Notes under the pieces: generated by a model | What the model was told of the DNA's origin: nothing | Seen by the model: the letters and a program-made list of their open reading frames with translations, nothing else | Database searches by the model: none | Assembly (NCBI GenBank): GCA_950295325.1 | Contig: OX485806.1 | Location: 14,818,001-14,882,000 of the forward strand | DNA: 64,000 bases | Source: Polytrichum commune | Lineage: Eukaryota; Streptophyta; Polytrichopsida; Polytrichales; Polytrichaceae | Direction: 5' to 3' | Program-made: the position numbers and the translations under genes | In this document: positions 11,147 through 22,546 of the stretch, one piece after another | Layout: each line of letters begins with the position of its first letter | How positions within the stretch are numbered: position 1 is the first letter of the stretch

Positions 11147-13294
11147 ATTCATGAGTATGAAACAATTTTCTCACATGAGATTCATAAACGAATTCTATGT
11201 CATATTTATTAATTATGGAATGCAATCTTTTCTAGTACCCCATTGACCTTCAAAATGATTGCAAAGAGCTCGAGTGAATACTAACAAGAAATTGCTTGAT
11301 CTCACATTCATGGCCTTATGCCAAGGAACTTCATGGTCATAATCAACACTCCCCATTCAAATAAACATGGCCAACTTTTCTTGGCCCCACCTTTGGTGAT
11401 TGAACACCACATGAATTTGAGCAATTTGGATGGACCAAACAATGACACCATGGTGGCATCTCTACACTACGAGGAACTTGTTCATTCCAACCATCCATTG
11501 CAACTTGTCCGTTGTAACTCATGGCGAGGAATTGCACATTTGAATCACTTTGCTTGTCAACTGGAGGTTTTTGGTTGCAGATTTGGTAACCAAAAGGATT
11601 TATTTAAAGGTGAAAGACCCTAGATTAATCTAGACATGTTAAATTGGAGTCTTAATAAACAAGAAACCTGCAGGGGACAAATTTTTCACCACCAACTCAC
11701 CCCAAATGGTAGATGTTGGGAAACAAACTTCTTGTTTGCAGACTTGCAGACTTGCCACCATGCCTTCTACTAAATTGGGATGAATTAGTAGCCAAATTTT
11801 AGGGGGCATGTTTATAATATTACCTTATTGTTAGGTGTTAGGAAACCATACTGCCCATAACCACCTACACTTTGCATACTTTCTGAGGTCTAACCTTGCA
11901 ATGATCTAGGAACTTAAATACTATAAATTAAAAGACAAAATTCTATTATGGGAAGTATATTGATTATGCTTATGTAATATTCATTGTTAACTTCATATTT
12001 GAATAGCATATGAAGATTTGGTTGAATTGTAGTTGAACTTCTCAAAGGATCTTTTTGCCCACGCGTTCATGGCATGTAGCAATTTTCATCCATGTAGATG
12101 AATGCATGAATCTTGCCTTCTAAAGGTTTGTGGTTAATTCATCCCAATGAATCTCATCATATTCTAATTCAAGGTCTTTTATATTAAAATTCTATGTCAA
12201 TACATCTTTAAATAGACAATCCCAGGTAAAAAAAAGGTTATCTTTGTATATTTCACCCATCCAAATAAGAATTGTTGGAAACCACAAAGCTATGGCCATG
12301 TCTACTTTGAGCGATATTTACATCATATTTTATTGCAGTTTCATGATTTAGGCATTTTTCATATCAACTTGTATTATATTATCTCTTTCTCAAAATCCAA
12401 TGCTAAGGTTTATGCCCCATTTATGGTTCCCATGATTTCTTGGCGATAGAGATCATCCCAATCTTGCACTATTTCAATGAGATCCTACCCATGAAGATTT
12501 ATTGAGGTGTTTGGTACTAATGAGATTTCAATTGAAGAAAGAAGAAGACAATTTAGTAACTTCAATGTTAAGATGCACATGCTACCTCAAAATCATATCT
12601 AATCAACATTACATTGACAACACATTATCACAAGAGGAAACACACAAACAACCTACAAACCAAACCCTCCAAATTTTATAAGTGGTGGGAGTGAAGACCC
12701 CTTGGAAACAAAAGGCAGAGAAAATACTCATTGTTTTGGAGGAAAACAAAGCTCTTGGAGTGAAGCATGCGTTGAGTAGGATCCATTTACTGGTCGGGTA
12801 ATGGGTATGGGTAAAAAACAATTCTTGGCATGTAAGGATACTTGGCGGATATTGCCTTCAATGAATATATATTTCCGGGTAAGGGTACCCTTTACTTGCA
12901 AAATAACCCTTTATTGTGGAGATGTGTTGGAAAAGTGATGCCACATTAGAGTTAACCGTAAAGCCACCAAAAATTGGGGATCGACTCAAGTGTTTTGAAG
13001 GAATTTTCCCATGTTTGCCACTCCCAACACTTGTGTTAGCGACCTTAAAAAAAACCCAGGGAGGGCAATCATTTTTCCATGAGTTTGATTCTATTTTGGG
13101 GAGTACACAAGTGGTGAGAGGAGCAAAGAGATGCCTGCACACATAGACGACAACGACAACGAGAAGATTATTAGTTATATAAAAATGAAAATGTAAACCT
13201 CAAAGTTATCTCTCCAAATAATTTCAGTGATACTCAAAATAGAAACCATTAGGAGATTTCGATCCCAGTTCTTTATTAGCACCAACTCATTATT
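11147..13294. other. No gene recognised
   Basis: AT-rich sequence with scattered short open frames. The longest are plus 11318-11623 and opposing frames at 12858-13146 (the plus frame from 12916 ends CLHT). None resembles a family I know, and no clean splice structure was found. Old transposon sequence is possible. Confidence 0.4.
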
Positions 13295-13412
13295 TCATAC
13301 CTTGGACTTGGACCCTATTATTATAAAGTCCTTGAGTTTCACCCTCGACCAATAAGATCGCTCCATTTGGGAGTTTTCTTTGGACCCGGACCCTAGTGTA
13401 AACCCACCCTTA
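13295..13412. repeat. R3 repeat copy upstream of the calcineurin B-like gene
   Basis: Matches the 1540-1700 copy: CCTTGGACTTGGACCCT, then GGACCCTAGTGTAAACCCAC. It ends about 230 bp before the start codon, so it may form part of the promoter. Confidence 0.6.
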
Positions 13413-13416
13413 TGTT

Positions 13417-13522
13417 ATTCGTCGTTCATAACTTATGTTATGTTATTCGTCGTTCACCCTTATGTTTTGGGATCCTTAAGTTATTCGTCGTTCATAACTT
13501 AGGTCAGTTATGAACGACGAAT
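13417..13522. promoter_or_regulatory. Repeated 17-bp motif forming a perfect hairpin upstream of the calcineurin B-like gene
   Basis: ATTCGTCGTTCATAACT occurs at 13417-13433 and 13483-13499, and its first 12 bases at 13445-13456. The exact inverted copy is at 13506-13522. The last two form a 17-bp perfect stem with a 6-nt loop, ending 116 bp before the ATG at 13639. It could be a 5' leader structure, a regulatory site or a transposon scar. Confidence 0.6.
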
Positions 13523-13638
13523 CTGTGTGTTGCATTGACGGAGTGCCGGGAACAAGCTTTTTTAGGTTTAGTAGCTCCATCATCTCTCTTGTCTTGTGTG
13601 CTAAATTCTAAGAACTTAAGGGATCGAAAGTGGCAGCA

Positions 13639-14547
13639 ATGGGAAATTCTTCGTCCCTCCTCACGCAATACGACTTGGAGGATCTCCAGAACCACTGCAA
13701 CAATCTCTGTAAGATGATTACTAGACCTACTTATTGCCCGCATTTCTGTTTTTCTTTTCCTTCTTCTTCAGCTCTTCCTTTGGAGATTTCCCTTTTCAAA
13801 ATATGAATTTGACTCCTACCTGCTTATGGATTCCTCAGATTCGCAAAGAGAAATAATTGCTCTGTATGAGAGGTTCTGTCAGCTGGACCGCACCGGCAAG
13901 GGTTTCATATCTGCGGATGAGTTTATGGGAGTTCCCGAATTTGCAGTGAACCCGCTTTGCCAGGTATGCATATGATATGACCTATTTCTGATGTTTTCAA
14001 TCTCCAACTTCTACCGGTTAGATTTACAGAATGAAACGTATTTTGTGTTGCATCAACATATCTACAATGAAGCACCACCTAAAGTCGGATTGAACATCAG
14101 ATATCCCCTGGTTTAGTTATGGTTATCACAAGTGCATGTTTGTTGATTCGTGAACTAAATACATAGGTCCTCCCAATTTTGTTCAAATATTGAATATTGA
14201 GTGTGGAGTAGTTAGTAAAATTTGAAGACGCAGTCCAATCTCTTTTAAGCATGTGTCTTTGTGGTGTTTGTACTTTGATCCTCACCTAACCACACACCAG
14301 TTAAATATAGGTGTCCATTTAAGAAATGTAACTCAATTAACACCCACATACCTTATGTTATTTAATATTCAAATTGAGAAGGATGTCGTGTCATATCATG
14401 TCATGTTATGTTATGTTGCAGAGGTTACTGAAGATGCTGGAAGGGTTAAACTTCAAGGAATTCATTGCCCTTCTCTCTGCGTTTAGTTCCCGTGCAAAAT
14501 TTGAAGACAAACTCAATTGTGAGTGTTCTTTTATAAACTTTACCCTG

Positions 14548-14594
<47 letters not shown>

Positions 14595-15933
14595 TTTTAG
14601 AAACCTTGTAATGAATTAGGTGGTGGTGGTGGTGGTGGTTCTGGAGTCTGACATGACAGTGGGAATGGGTGACCAGTTATTTTCAGGGTGTACGATGCAG
14701 ATGGAAATGGCAAGGTGAGAAGCAGCGATATATTGCAAGTGTTGCGAGATTTATCAGGAACTTTTCTAACCGATGAACAACGCCAAGTGAGTCCTCCTTC
14801 AATACTATTCTTGCTCTCAAATGCGTGTGTAATTTTACTAAGAGGGACTTTACACCAGAGTTTGAGGGTCAATGAACATTGAAATCTGAATCCTCTCATT
14901 GGTGGAAAATGTGTATTTTCTTGTCATCTAATTTAGTACGATTTATTCTAATTTAGGGTTTGTTACGGTGTGGATTGTTGACGAGTGATGACGTGTTGGA
15001 TTGAAAACATGGCAGCTGGTCTTGAATCAAGCTCTGGAGCAAGCAGGGTACACAAAGGACTCAGAACTTACTCTTGAAGACTTTGGGAAGGTGAAATTTC
15101 ATTCCATTTCTGAGACTGAAGAATATAAGAGAAAATGTTTTAAATTAAGCAATTTATAGCCTTGTGGTATCATGTTCAAGTGACATTTAGTGCCAGTCAA
15201 AACTCATACAGACAACAACAGTTGACATTGGTGCTTTCATTCTGGAGCAGATTCTGGACTCTTGAAATTGTGGTTGGTGGTTTGTAGCAGTGTTGGTTGG
15301 TTATCAAGTGTCCATTCTAATCAAAATTATGAACTTTGTGAGACAAACATCTATTTCACAACCACGGTTATGAAATAAGTTTCATAGTTGGTGGTTACCC
15401 ATTTCGGTTGTCAATCTCAAGCCATTTTTTTGTTCTATATAATTTTGTGTCATTGAATTAGAAATTGTCCTTCTAGATGATCTTAATAGAATGTGATTGA
15501 TGATATTGTATTGAACACTATTTTGACTTTTGAGAGTAGCGGTATCTACTATTGACATTTGTGTCTCCATAACTAAAAGGTTATTCATAACAACAATCTA
15601 GTTAACGGATGTCAATAGTGGTTGGTTATGTAAATTTTTTTAACCCGCAGATACCTGGAGTTCATAGATTTGTGATAACCAGTTGAAAACTGGCAAAAAT
15701 GTATAGAAACTCAGCGTTTGCAGCCTTATGGTATCATGTCCAGGTGACATTTTGTGCCTGGCAAAACTCGTGCAATAAAAGTGGTTGAGACTGGTGCCTT
15801 CATCCATGAGCAGATTCTGACTCAAAATTGCAGTTGGTGGTTTTTTGCAAAAGCTTGGTTATGACAGATGTGTTGTTTTTAGGTGCTTGGAAAGGCTGAG
15901 CTGAAGATGGATGTGGAGGTACCAGTGGACTGA
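13639..15933 (+). CDS. Calcineurin B-like EF-hand protein (plant calcineurin regulatory subunit-like), 6 exons, 175 aa
   Basis: A small calcium sensor of the calcineurin B/recoverin group. Exons: 13639-13708, 13839-13963, 14422-14518, 14677-14786, 15016-15090 and 15883-15933. All junctions are GT-AG with agreeing phases, 528 nt in total. The start MGNSSSLLTQYDLEDLQNHC has a myristoylation-type MGxxxS N-terminus. EF-hand 1 contains LDRTGKGFISADEF. EF-hand 3 contains YDADGNGKVRSSDIL, a complete loop. The C-terminus is LGKAELKMDVEVPVD. The order and many residues match the Arabidopsis calcineurin B-like protein that is not one of the numbered CBLs. Exon 4 must start at 14677, after CCAG, to restore FIFRVYD; a second CAG 10 bases downstream breaks the frame. 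The first and second EF loops look degenerate, so strong calcium binding is clearest in the third. Confidence 0.95.
14115..14356. repeat. R2 repeat copy inside intron 2 of the calcineurin B-like gene
   Basis: Inverted relative to the 7765 copy and ends CACCCACATACCTTATG. Contains CACACCAGTTAAATATAGG, matching the 4060-4262 copy. Confidence 0.65.
14550..14639 (+). repeat. GA microsatellite and GGT microsatellite
   Basis: About 20 units of AG/GA at 14550-14590 and about six GGT units at 14620-14639, in intron 3 of the calcineurin B-like gene. The exon-4 acceptor lies 37 bp after the GGT run. They create a false poly-Pro frame on the minus strand. Confidence 0.9.
15148..15868. repeat. Direct duplication inside intron 5 of the calcineurin B-like gene
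   Basis: About 15148-15305 and 15708-15868 are diverged copies sharing TGGTATCATGT, AAGTGACATTTxGTGCC, GGTGCxTTCATxC, GAGCAGATTCTG and TTGxAGTTGGTGGTTT. Non-coding. Confidence 0.7.
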
Positions 15934-18510
15934 TGGAACAACCTGGTCAAGGGATATGTTTTCGCAAGACAAATTGGAATACAGTACATACAATTTACAT
16001 AGTATAATCCACCATTCTATTAAACTCATTAACCACTTCAAACCAGAGTTCCAAAGCAATGAAATAGTCCTGGACAATGGCTATGAATTGCACACCTTTG
16101 TGGTGGAAGTGGTGTAGAGAATAGCTCACCCTGAGAGGAATTTGTAACACTAAGCAGTGGCGATTTGTAGTATATCATGCTAAGAACTCCCTTTTGTATT
16201 CTGTCCCAGCATCATTTTCTTAAATGTGGATTGGAGTAACTGCATGACCTGGATGACCAACTTTCAGCTGCTGACCTTGTATTTCTATTTTAGGTCTTCA
16301 AACTGAGGGCCACTTTACACTATGGGCAGTGGCTGTGGCCATGAAATTGTGAGGGCCCTTGAAACTCGTCCGAAGGCTGTATTGTGGAAAATTGAATTTG
16401 AATTTTTTGTGGTCATGGGCCTTTAAATGTAGTGTAAAGACATCTCTATTTTGTAACCATCTGACCTATGAGGCCCCCTCTACACTAAGTCATATCAAAA
16501 TCAAGGGTTGTGAGGTTTTGAAGTGTCACTATCTCATGGTTTTGGGTTAGGAGGGCTTGATGCAAAACTGGTAGATCATGAAACATTATCCATTGCATAT
16601 GGCACTTGTCAAATAATGCTCCCACCTGCAAAGTTCAAGATCAAAAAGCTACAGTCCATGTGAATATGAGGATGATATATCAAGTCAAAGTTTGTTGACC
16701 TAGATGAGCAAGTTTGTTGATTGGTTGGATTTTCTCATGGGAGCTTCCATTACTTGTAAAGGAACCCTCAAAGCATTGTAGGCAAATTCTAATGCTCAGA
16801 ATGCTTTCAAAATTTGATACAATTGGAAAAAGATTTCTAGATTGCGAGAAATTCAGATTTAATCTGCTTTTGCTTGAATTTCTGTTTGAAGGTTGTGTCT
16901 GTTTCCCCCCACAAGTACACACATGCAAGCAAAGATGGAATATCAAACTAAAGAATTTTAAAAGTGGAATAACTGTTAGCTGCCCCCAAAACCATATACT
17001 GGCCCATGGCTGCTAGTTAGTTTTCTGAATATTTATGGGCCCTCCCAAACTAAACATGAGTCAATACTGAACAGAACTTGGGTCAAATGTGTTTTCCCTC
17101 TCGCACCTTAGTTATTTCAAATTGAGAAACATCGTAAATGAGACTTCAGATTCAATAATATTAGTTATCAACACTTCGATCACCCTTAACTGAAATTGAA
17201 AGTTGAGTGTAAGGCTCATGTGTATGGTGTCTAAAATCACAACCCCTTCAAGTGTCTATTCTGTAAGTCATGAGCCTTACGCGTGTTGGATGTTTCAGCA
17301 GAGTATCCATTCATCAGGTAAAAATTGTTTTTACAGAATGCAGTGCTAAATTTCAAGCAAAATGTCACAAGTTGCAATAGATTTTGACTGATAAAGATCT
17401 CAAGGAATATGTGGTTGCAATTATGGATCAATGCTTAAAGTTGCGGATTGTCACAAAGTACAATTCAGGAGTGGTTAATTATTATAGAACATTTCACATC
17501 CATTTGTGCGACTGGAAAGAAAAATCTATGGAACTCACTATACATATACTGCGCACCTAGAGATTGTTAATAGATTTAACTACATTCTCAGTTCAGATTA
17601 GTCTAGTTGTGACTGATCACATTGCAGAAAGCATATTACAGGGCACCAACTTCTGCAATTTAATGGACATTACGCTGACTATGGCGACGACCAGTACAAA
17701 GAATTACGAAGAATCAGGACTACGGTTTGTTCAATGATTCTGACAGGCATTTAGAGAAAAAAATGATCATATTAACCTACAAATCAAATTATTGGAGGCA
17801 GCCAGAAAGTTAGGTTTATAACATGCTGCATAGATTCATGGGTTGATGTATAGGTCAGTTCAGGCCATGAAATCCTGTGTTTTCCCTCAAGACTAATTAT
17901 TTATGTAAGGATTTGACAGAATGTTAAAGGAAACTTTTTCCTGGAGCATCAGCATAAGGTATTTATACATGACCTGCAATCAGTCTACATGCACCCAAAA
18001 TAAATAGTTAGGCCATGTTCTCAAAGACTGCTTGGGCCAAAGCATTTAATAATCCTTTCACCTCCGAAGGAACCCAAGATTCTTGGCAACTTCAACACAC
18101 TTTTTGGATCAATGCAACAACTTACTTTGCTTTATGATCTAATCTCAAGATGTGATATTAGAACATGACGTTGAGTTCATTGATCATCCTAAGGAGTCTC
18201 GTTACCTATCTTGGGGTTGTTTGGTTTCATTGTGTGCACCCTAGAAACTATCCATTTGTCCTCTTTCGAGTCCTAGCCAACAATCTTGTATGATTTTGTG
18301 GCAACGAAATACAATTGAGGTTTCATTTGGATTAGCAATTGAACCAACAAGTTGACATTAGCTTCTATCTCATGGAGGCTATTGCACGCCACCATTCTAG
18401 ATAACTAGCTAGTTTGAAATCATCTTGATGTATTGTCATTCCCATTAGTCTTTTGGCTTCCCAAACTTTAAAAACCAATTTCAATTCATTCCAATTTGTC
18501 TTTACAAAAG
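15934..18510. other. 3' flank and gene-free stretch
   Basis: Contains the 3' UTR of the calcineurin B-like gene, then AT-rich sequence. Around 16290-16490 there are short inverted pieces (CCACTTTACACTA with TGTAGTGTAAAG) suggesting a small old inverted-repeat element. No coding exons recognised. Confidence 0.4.
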
Positions 18511-18854
18511 CTCGGGGGGGGGGGGGGGGCAATGTGTTAAAAAGTTAAGGATATAGGTGCGAACAACCACTATTTTATAGGGGGGTATTACTTTCAATAC
18601 TCTTCTTTTTTTCACATGCTATCATTATGTAAATTTCTACTTTGGGTTAATAGAAAAATGCCTTGCATTACTTATAATTTCAAATTACCTATTATTCCAT
18701 ACCCTATAGTACTTTAAAGATGTCCAGTGCCATTTTTGATACCCTATATTACTCTTAAGCCCAATTATAAATTTTTGCTCCCATGTTTTTAAAATACCCT
18801 ATCATTTGTTCGCACGTATATTGCTACTCCAACCAATGACTACCCCCCCCCGAG
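18511..18854. mobile_element. Non-autonomous element with G-run terminal inverted repeats and 8-bp duplication
   Basis: The left end is CTC followed by a run of about 17 G, and the right end is a C run followed by GAG. It is flanked by identical 8-bp TACAAAAG at 18503-18510 and 18855-18862. The sub-terminal GGTGCGAACAA and TTGTTCGCAC are also inverted. 344 bp with no ORF. The 8-bp duplication suggests hAT or a similar class. Confidence 0.85.
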
Positions 18855-19125
18855 TACAAAAGAAAAAGAGAACAACCAGGTGGTGACAAACAACAAGATA
18901 GATTGAGTTTGCTGGATACAAATATCTTAAACAATGATCTTTCAAAAGTGTCCAAGAGTTTGGTGGACCTGTAGCAGTTCATGAGTGATCACATTCAGTG
19001 ATTGGGGAGATGTTTGGGCATAATCGGTTGCAAGTGTTGACATGTGTTTGCAAGTCCAACCAGTTACATGTTGACATCCTTCGGTTTTCCTTTATTAAAT
19101 TGGGGTATATTCTATAACTTCCTCT

Positions 19126-19590
19126 GGGTTTGATTCCCGCTATGAAATCTTCTCTCTACCTGATAGAAACAAACTAGCTAGGTAGGAAGCCAAGAGCCCA
19201 CCCACCACACGGGAGGCAGTAAACCCCACCCTGCACCAAGAGGGTTTTTGAACAGGGTAGGGCCAATGGGCTCAAATTCACATTAGATTGTCTGACGTTG
19301 ATTTTTTATTTATTTATATTTATATTAAAAAAAATTCATTGTGTCCACCTTATTGGTAAAAGTTGGGGAACAGAAGTAACGAACCAAATAATACCCACAG
19401 ATCGATCATGTACTAATTCATGATCCCTGAGTCCATTTCCGGAGTCGTATCATCCAAAAACACATTGGAAGACTATGAAAGAGTTCTCTACCTTTATGTT
19501 GGAAAGGTTTGCGTAGACACCACGAATGCTTGGGCCATGACCGTGACCTACTACGGTTCTGATAAAGACCATGTGCACGACCGGTCACGA
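19126..19590. other. Left part of the insertion, possible SINE-like sequence
   Basis: Starts GGGTTTGATTCCCGC, which resembles a tRNA-type B box, and runs to an A-rich stretch near 19325-19335. I could not place an A box, so the SINE reading is weak. 19420-19590 is open in the plus frame but matches no family I know. Confidence 0.3.
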
Positions 19591-20322
19591 CATGAAACAT
19601 TATCTCCAAGAATTGTAATATTAAGCTGTGAACGAAGACGGTGCTTAAACTTTCCGAAGATCGATTCAAATCCATATGAGGAAAAGTGGGATGAATGCTA
19701 AATTTTCATCCCCCACGTTGTGGTCCGAGAGCCGTGACCATCTTCATAACCCTTGAAAATGAAACATTATCTCCAAGTATTGTAATAAGCTTTGCATGGA
19801 GATGGTGCTTAAACTTTCCAAAGATCGATTCAAATCCACATGAGGAAAGTGCAATGGATGCTAAATTTTCATCACTCATATTGTTGTCCGAGAGCCGTGG
19901 CCATCTTCATAACCCTTGAAAATGAAACATTATCTCCAAGTATTGTGATAAGCTTTGCACGGAGACGGTGCTTAAACTTTCCGAAGATCGATTCAAATCC
20001 ACATGACGAAAGTGGGATGAATGCTAAATTTTCATCATTCATGATGTTGTCCGAGAGCCGTGACCATCTTCATAACCCTTGAAAATGAAACATTATCTCC
20101 AAGTACTGTGATAAGCTTTGCACAGAGACGGTGCTTAAACTTTCCGAAGATCGATTCAAATCCACATGAGGAAAGTGGGATGAATGCTAAATTTTCATCA
20201 CTCATGTTGTTGTCCGAGAGCCGTGACCGTCTTCATAACCCTTAAAAATGAAACATTATCTCCAAGTATTGTAATAAGCTTTGCACGGAGACGGTGCTTA
20301 AACTTTCCAAAGATCGATTCAA
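19590..20322 (+). repeat. 163-bp tandem repeat, about 4.5 copies
   Basis: The landmark GAAACATTATCTCCAAG starts at 19593, 19761, 19924, 20087 and 20250, giving periods of 168, 163, 163 and 163. Each unit carries GGTGCTTAAACTTTCC, AGATCGATTCAAATCC and TTGTCCGAGAGCCGTG. Because 163 is not a multiple of 3, the open frames seen across it shift between units and are not a repeat protein. Confidence 0.92.
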
Positions 20323-20396
20323 AAAAATGATCGGTAATTTCCCTGTGGTCTTGAACTTCAACCGGTTATTTCTCAAACTCAATCGGTTCTCCCTGA

Positions 20397-21330
20397 TCAT
20401 TATTAGGTTTGCAGGAATTCAGTTGAAGTGGATAGGCTTCATGACTAGATGATGAAATGGCAGTTATATCCAAACGACTTTGTTGTAAAAGTATAAGAGT
20501 TTGTGTTCTCCCTTGATCCTGGAATCACTGTCCCAAACCGCACACCTTCCAAATATAGGTGCTTGATTAGGATAAGGATTCAATGAACTAGGCATGTCTA
20601 CCTTAACCTTTGAGGGACTAGAAGACCATATATAACATGGTTTTGCTTGTGTAGAGAATTCATCATCTTCTAGTGAATATCTTTCTCCATAACATGCATC
20701 AAGCAAACTCGTATACAGACCGTGATCTCACTTCACATTTATAAAAACTGAAGATTATTAATTTTCTATAAATGCACTCTTCCTCCATGACTCAAGTTTT
20801 TTTTTCAAAGAAATTGTTTGCATGGGATAATCAAATTCTTGAGATGATTCCAAGAGTTTAATCATGCTATGCAACTTACATTTTCTACCCATCAAAACAA
20901 GGTCCAATGATGTCAAATCCTATGGAAATTCGGAGAGATTCTTGAATGAAATTCTTCTCGAATGATAAACTAGTGGCAATCAACAACAATATTGCTTGTT
21001 CCAACGTTAGAAATAAATACAGTTATTTGCCAGACAATGAAGTATTGCAATGGATAGCCGAATGATGGTTCGGAAGCCAAGAATAGTGGCCAAGTTGGAT
21101 TTCTCCCTTTCATTGACACAAACACATGCTTGTTTATTCATGAAATACCAAACTATTTGTGATCGTTTTTTTAAATTTTTTTTGTTTAATTCACAACCTA
21201 CATGCAAGGGAATATATATTCTATCCAAAATCTTTGACAAGCTACAAACATCTTTAGGTTCTTCTAAAAAATCTTGAACACCCACCTCAATTCATATACA
21301 TGTCATACACCTATAAGTGGATACCGTCCG

Positions 21331-21365
<35 letters not shown>

Positions 21366-22312
21366 ATTACCTACACAATTGGTCACAGAAAGTGTAACGT
21401 CACTAAAAAATAAAGAGGAAATATGAGGCATGGTCCACCCAACCTTGAGCCTTATATACTTGTAGGAACTAAGAGTTAAAACTCCTCTCAACTAGTCCTC
21501 AAGCATATAGTTATCTGGCTCCCCTCCACACCTTTGGGGTGAGCTAAGTGCTCTTAACTAATGATCATTACTTATGAGGTGAGTACATCGTGCAACACCA
21601 TAGTCCCAAGTGGGTGACTCCCCTTACTTTTTAAAACTATTAGATCTCCTAGGGCGGAGTCCTCTAGTTTTACATATAGTAGAGTCTAATTGAAATTAAT
21701 GATAGTAAAGGTAAGTAATAAACAGATACACGTTACACACCTCCCTACTTAGAAATGAACGTCCGCGTTCATGTAATGCAAATCCCAAACTATAGTGCAT
21801 CAATACAATAGTCAAGACCACCACTTAATTTACACCAAGCTATGAGATTTGTATGTGTACCATATACGGAGAAATGTACAAGGGCCTTGGCTTGAGAGCT
21901 TTGATGCTGTATATGGTGCGAATCATGTGCATTATATTGTACTAAGCTTCTAGGGTGGGTAGCAAGATTCTTTGGTCTTTTAGAATACCCTCAAAAGGAG
22001 CACAATTAATATGTGATTCTCATTCTTTCCTAGCTAGGTAATCAAGTTGTGTCACCCATTGCGCTACAGGTACTTATGTTGGGGTTTGTAATTTATATAT
22101 ACTTTCTAGCGGACGTTCTCTTAGGTTTCTTGTTCCCCCAATTTTAGAATGAAGATATTTTCTAGGTATAGATTTACTTCTCACTAAGACTTTGGACATT
22201 TTAACACCCAAGTATTTACACCAACTGATACTGAAACATGAGGTAGTCTTAATTACATTGACATCTAAACACTTTGAAGTGTGGAAAACTTCGCAAGCAT
22301 AGTAAAGCGGAC
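20397..22312. other. Gene-free stretch with a GT microsatellite
   Basis: A (GT)n run of about 14 units lies at 21334-21363. 21490-21760 has a string of CTCCCC/GGGTGACTCC and ATGAACGTCCGCGTTCAT motifs that may be an old retroelement, not assignable. No coding exon recognised. Confidence 0.4.
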
Positions 22313-22538
22313 CAGTGCCTGGGAAGTTTTTGGGCATAGTTGGTCAAGATCCTAGTGATTCTAAATCCAACTGGTTACATGTTTATGTCTTTTGGTTGTG
22401 CTTTATTCATTTGAGGTTTTATTCTATAAATTTTTCTAAAATGATCGGTAATTCTCCTGAAGTCTTGAACTTCAACCAGTTATTTCTCAAACTCAACCGG
22501 TTCATCTGTATGTAACTAGTAGTTTTTCCCGAGCAGTG
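22313..22538. mobile_element. R1 hAT-like element, 226 bp
   Basis: Left end CAGTGCCTGGGAAG, right end reverse complement CACTGCTCGGGAAA. Flanking octamers AAGCGGAC (22305-22312) and AAGTGGAC (22539-22546) differ at one base. The interior is closely similar to the 2091-2312 copy. Confidence 0.88.
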
Positions 22539-22546
22539 AAGTGGAC

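Larger units (their letters stand above)
18996..20396. mobile_element. R1 hAT-like element split by a 1.2-kb insertion
   Basis: 18996-19125 (CAGTGATTGGGGAGATG through TATAACTTCCTCT) and 20323-20396 (ATGATCGGTAATTTCCCTG through GGTTCTCCCTGATCATT) are the left and right parts of one R1 copy. In complete copies the two parts are adjacent. The inserted DNA, 19126-20322, contains the 163-bp tandem array. Confidence 0.75.

Noticed and set aside
14591-14600. 10-nt micro-exon ATGCTTTTAG in the calcineurin B-like gene
   Set aside because: It would restore the frame, but it is not followed by GT. Starting exon 4 at 14677 after CCAG gives the same frame with normal splice sites.
19420-20245. A repeat-containing protein encoded by the 163-bp units
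   Set aside because: The unit length is not a multiple of three and each unit ends the frame; the similar peptides are in different frames.
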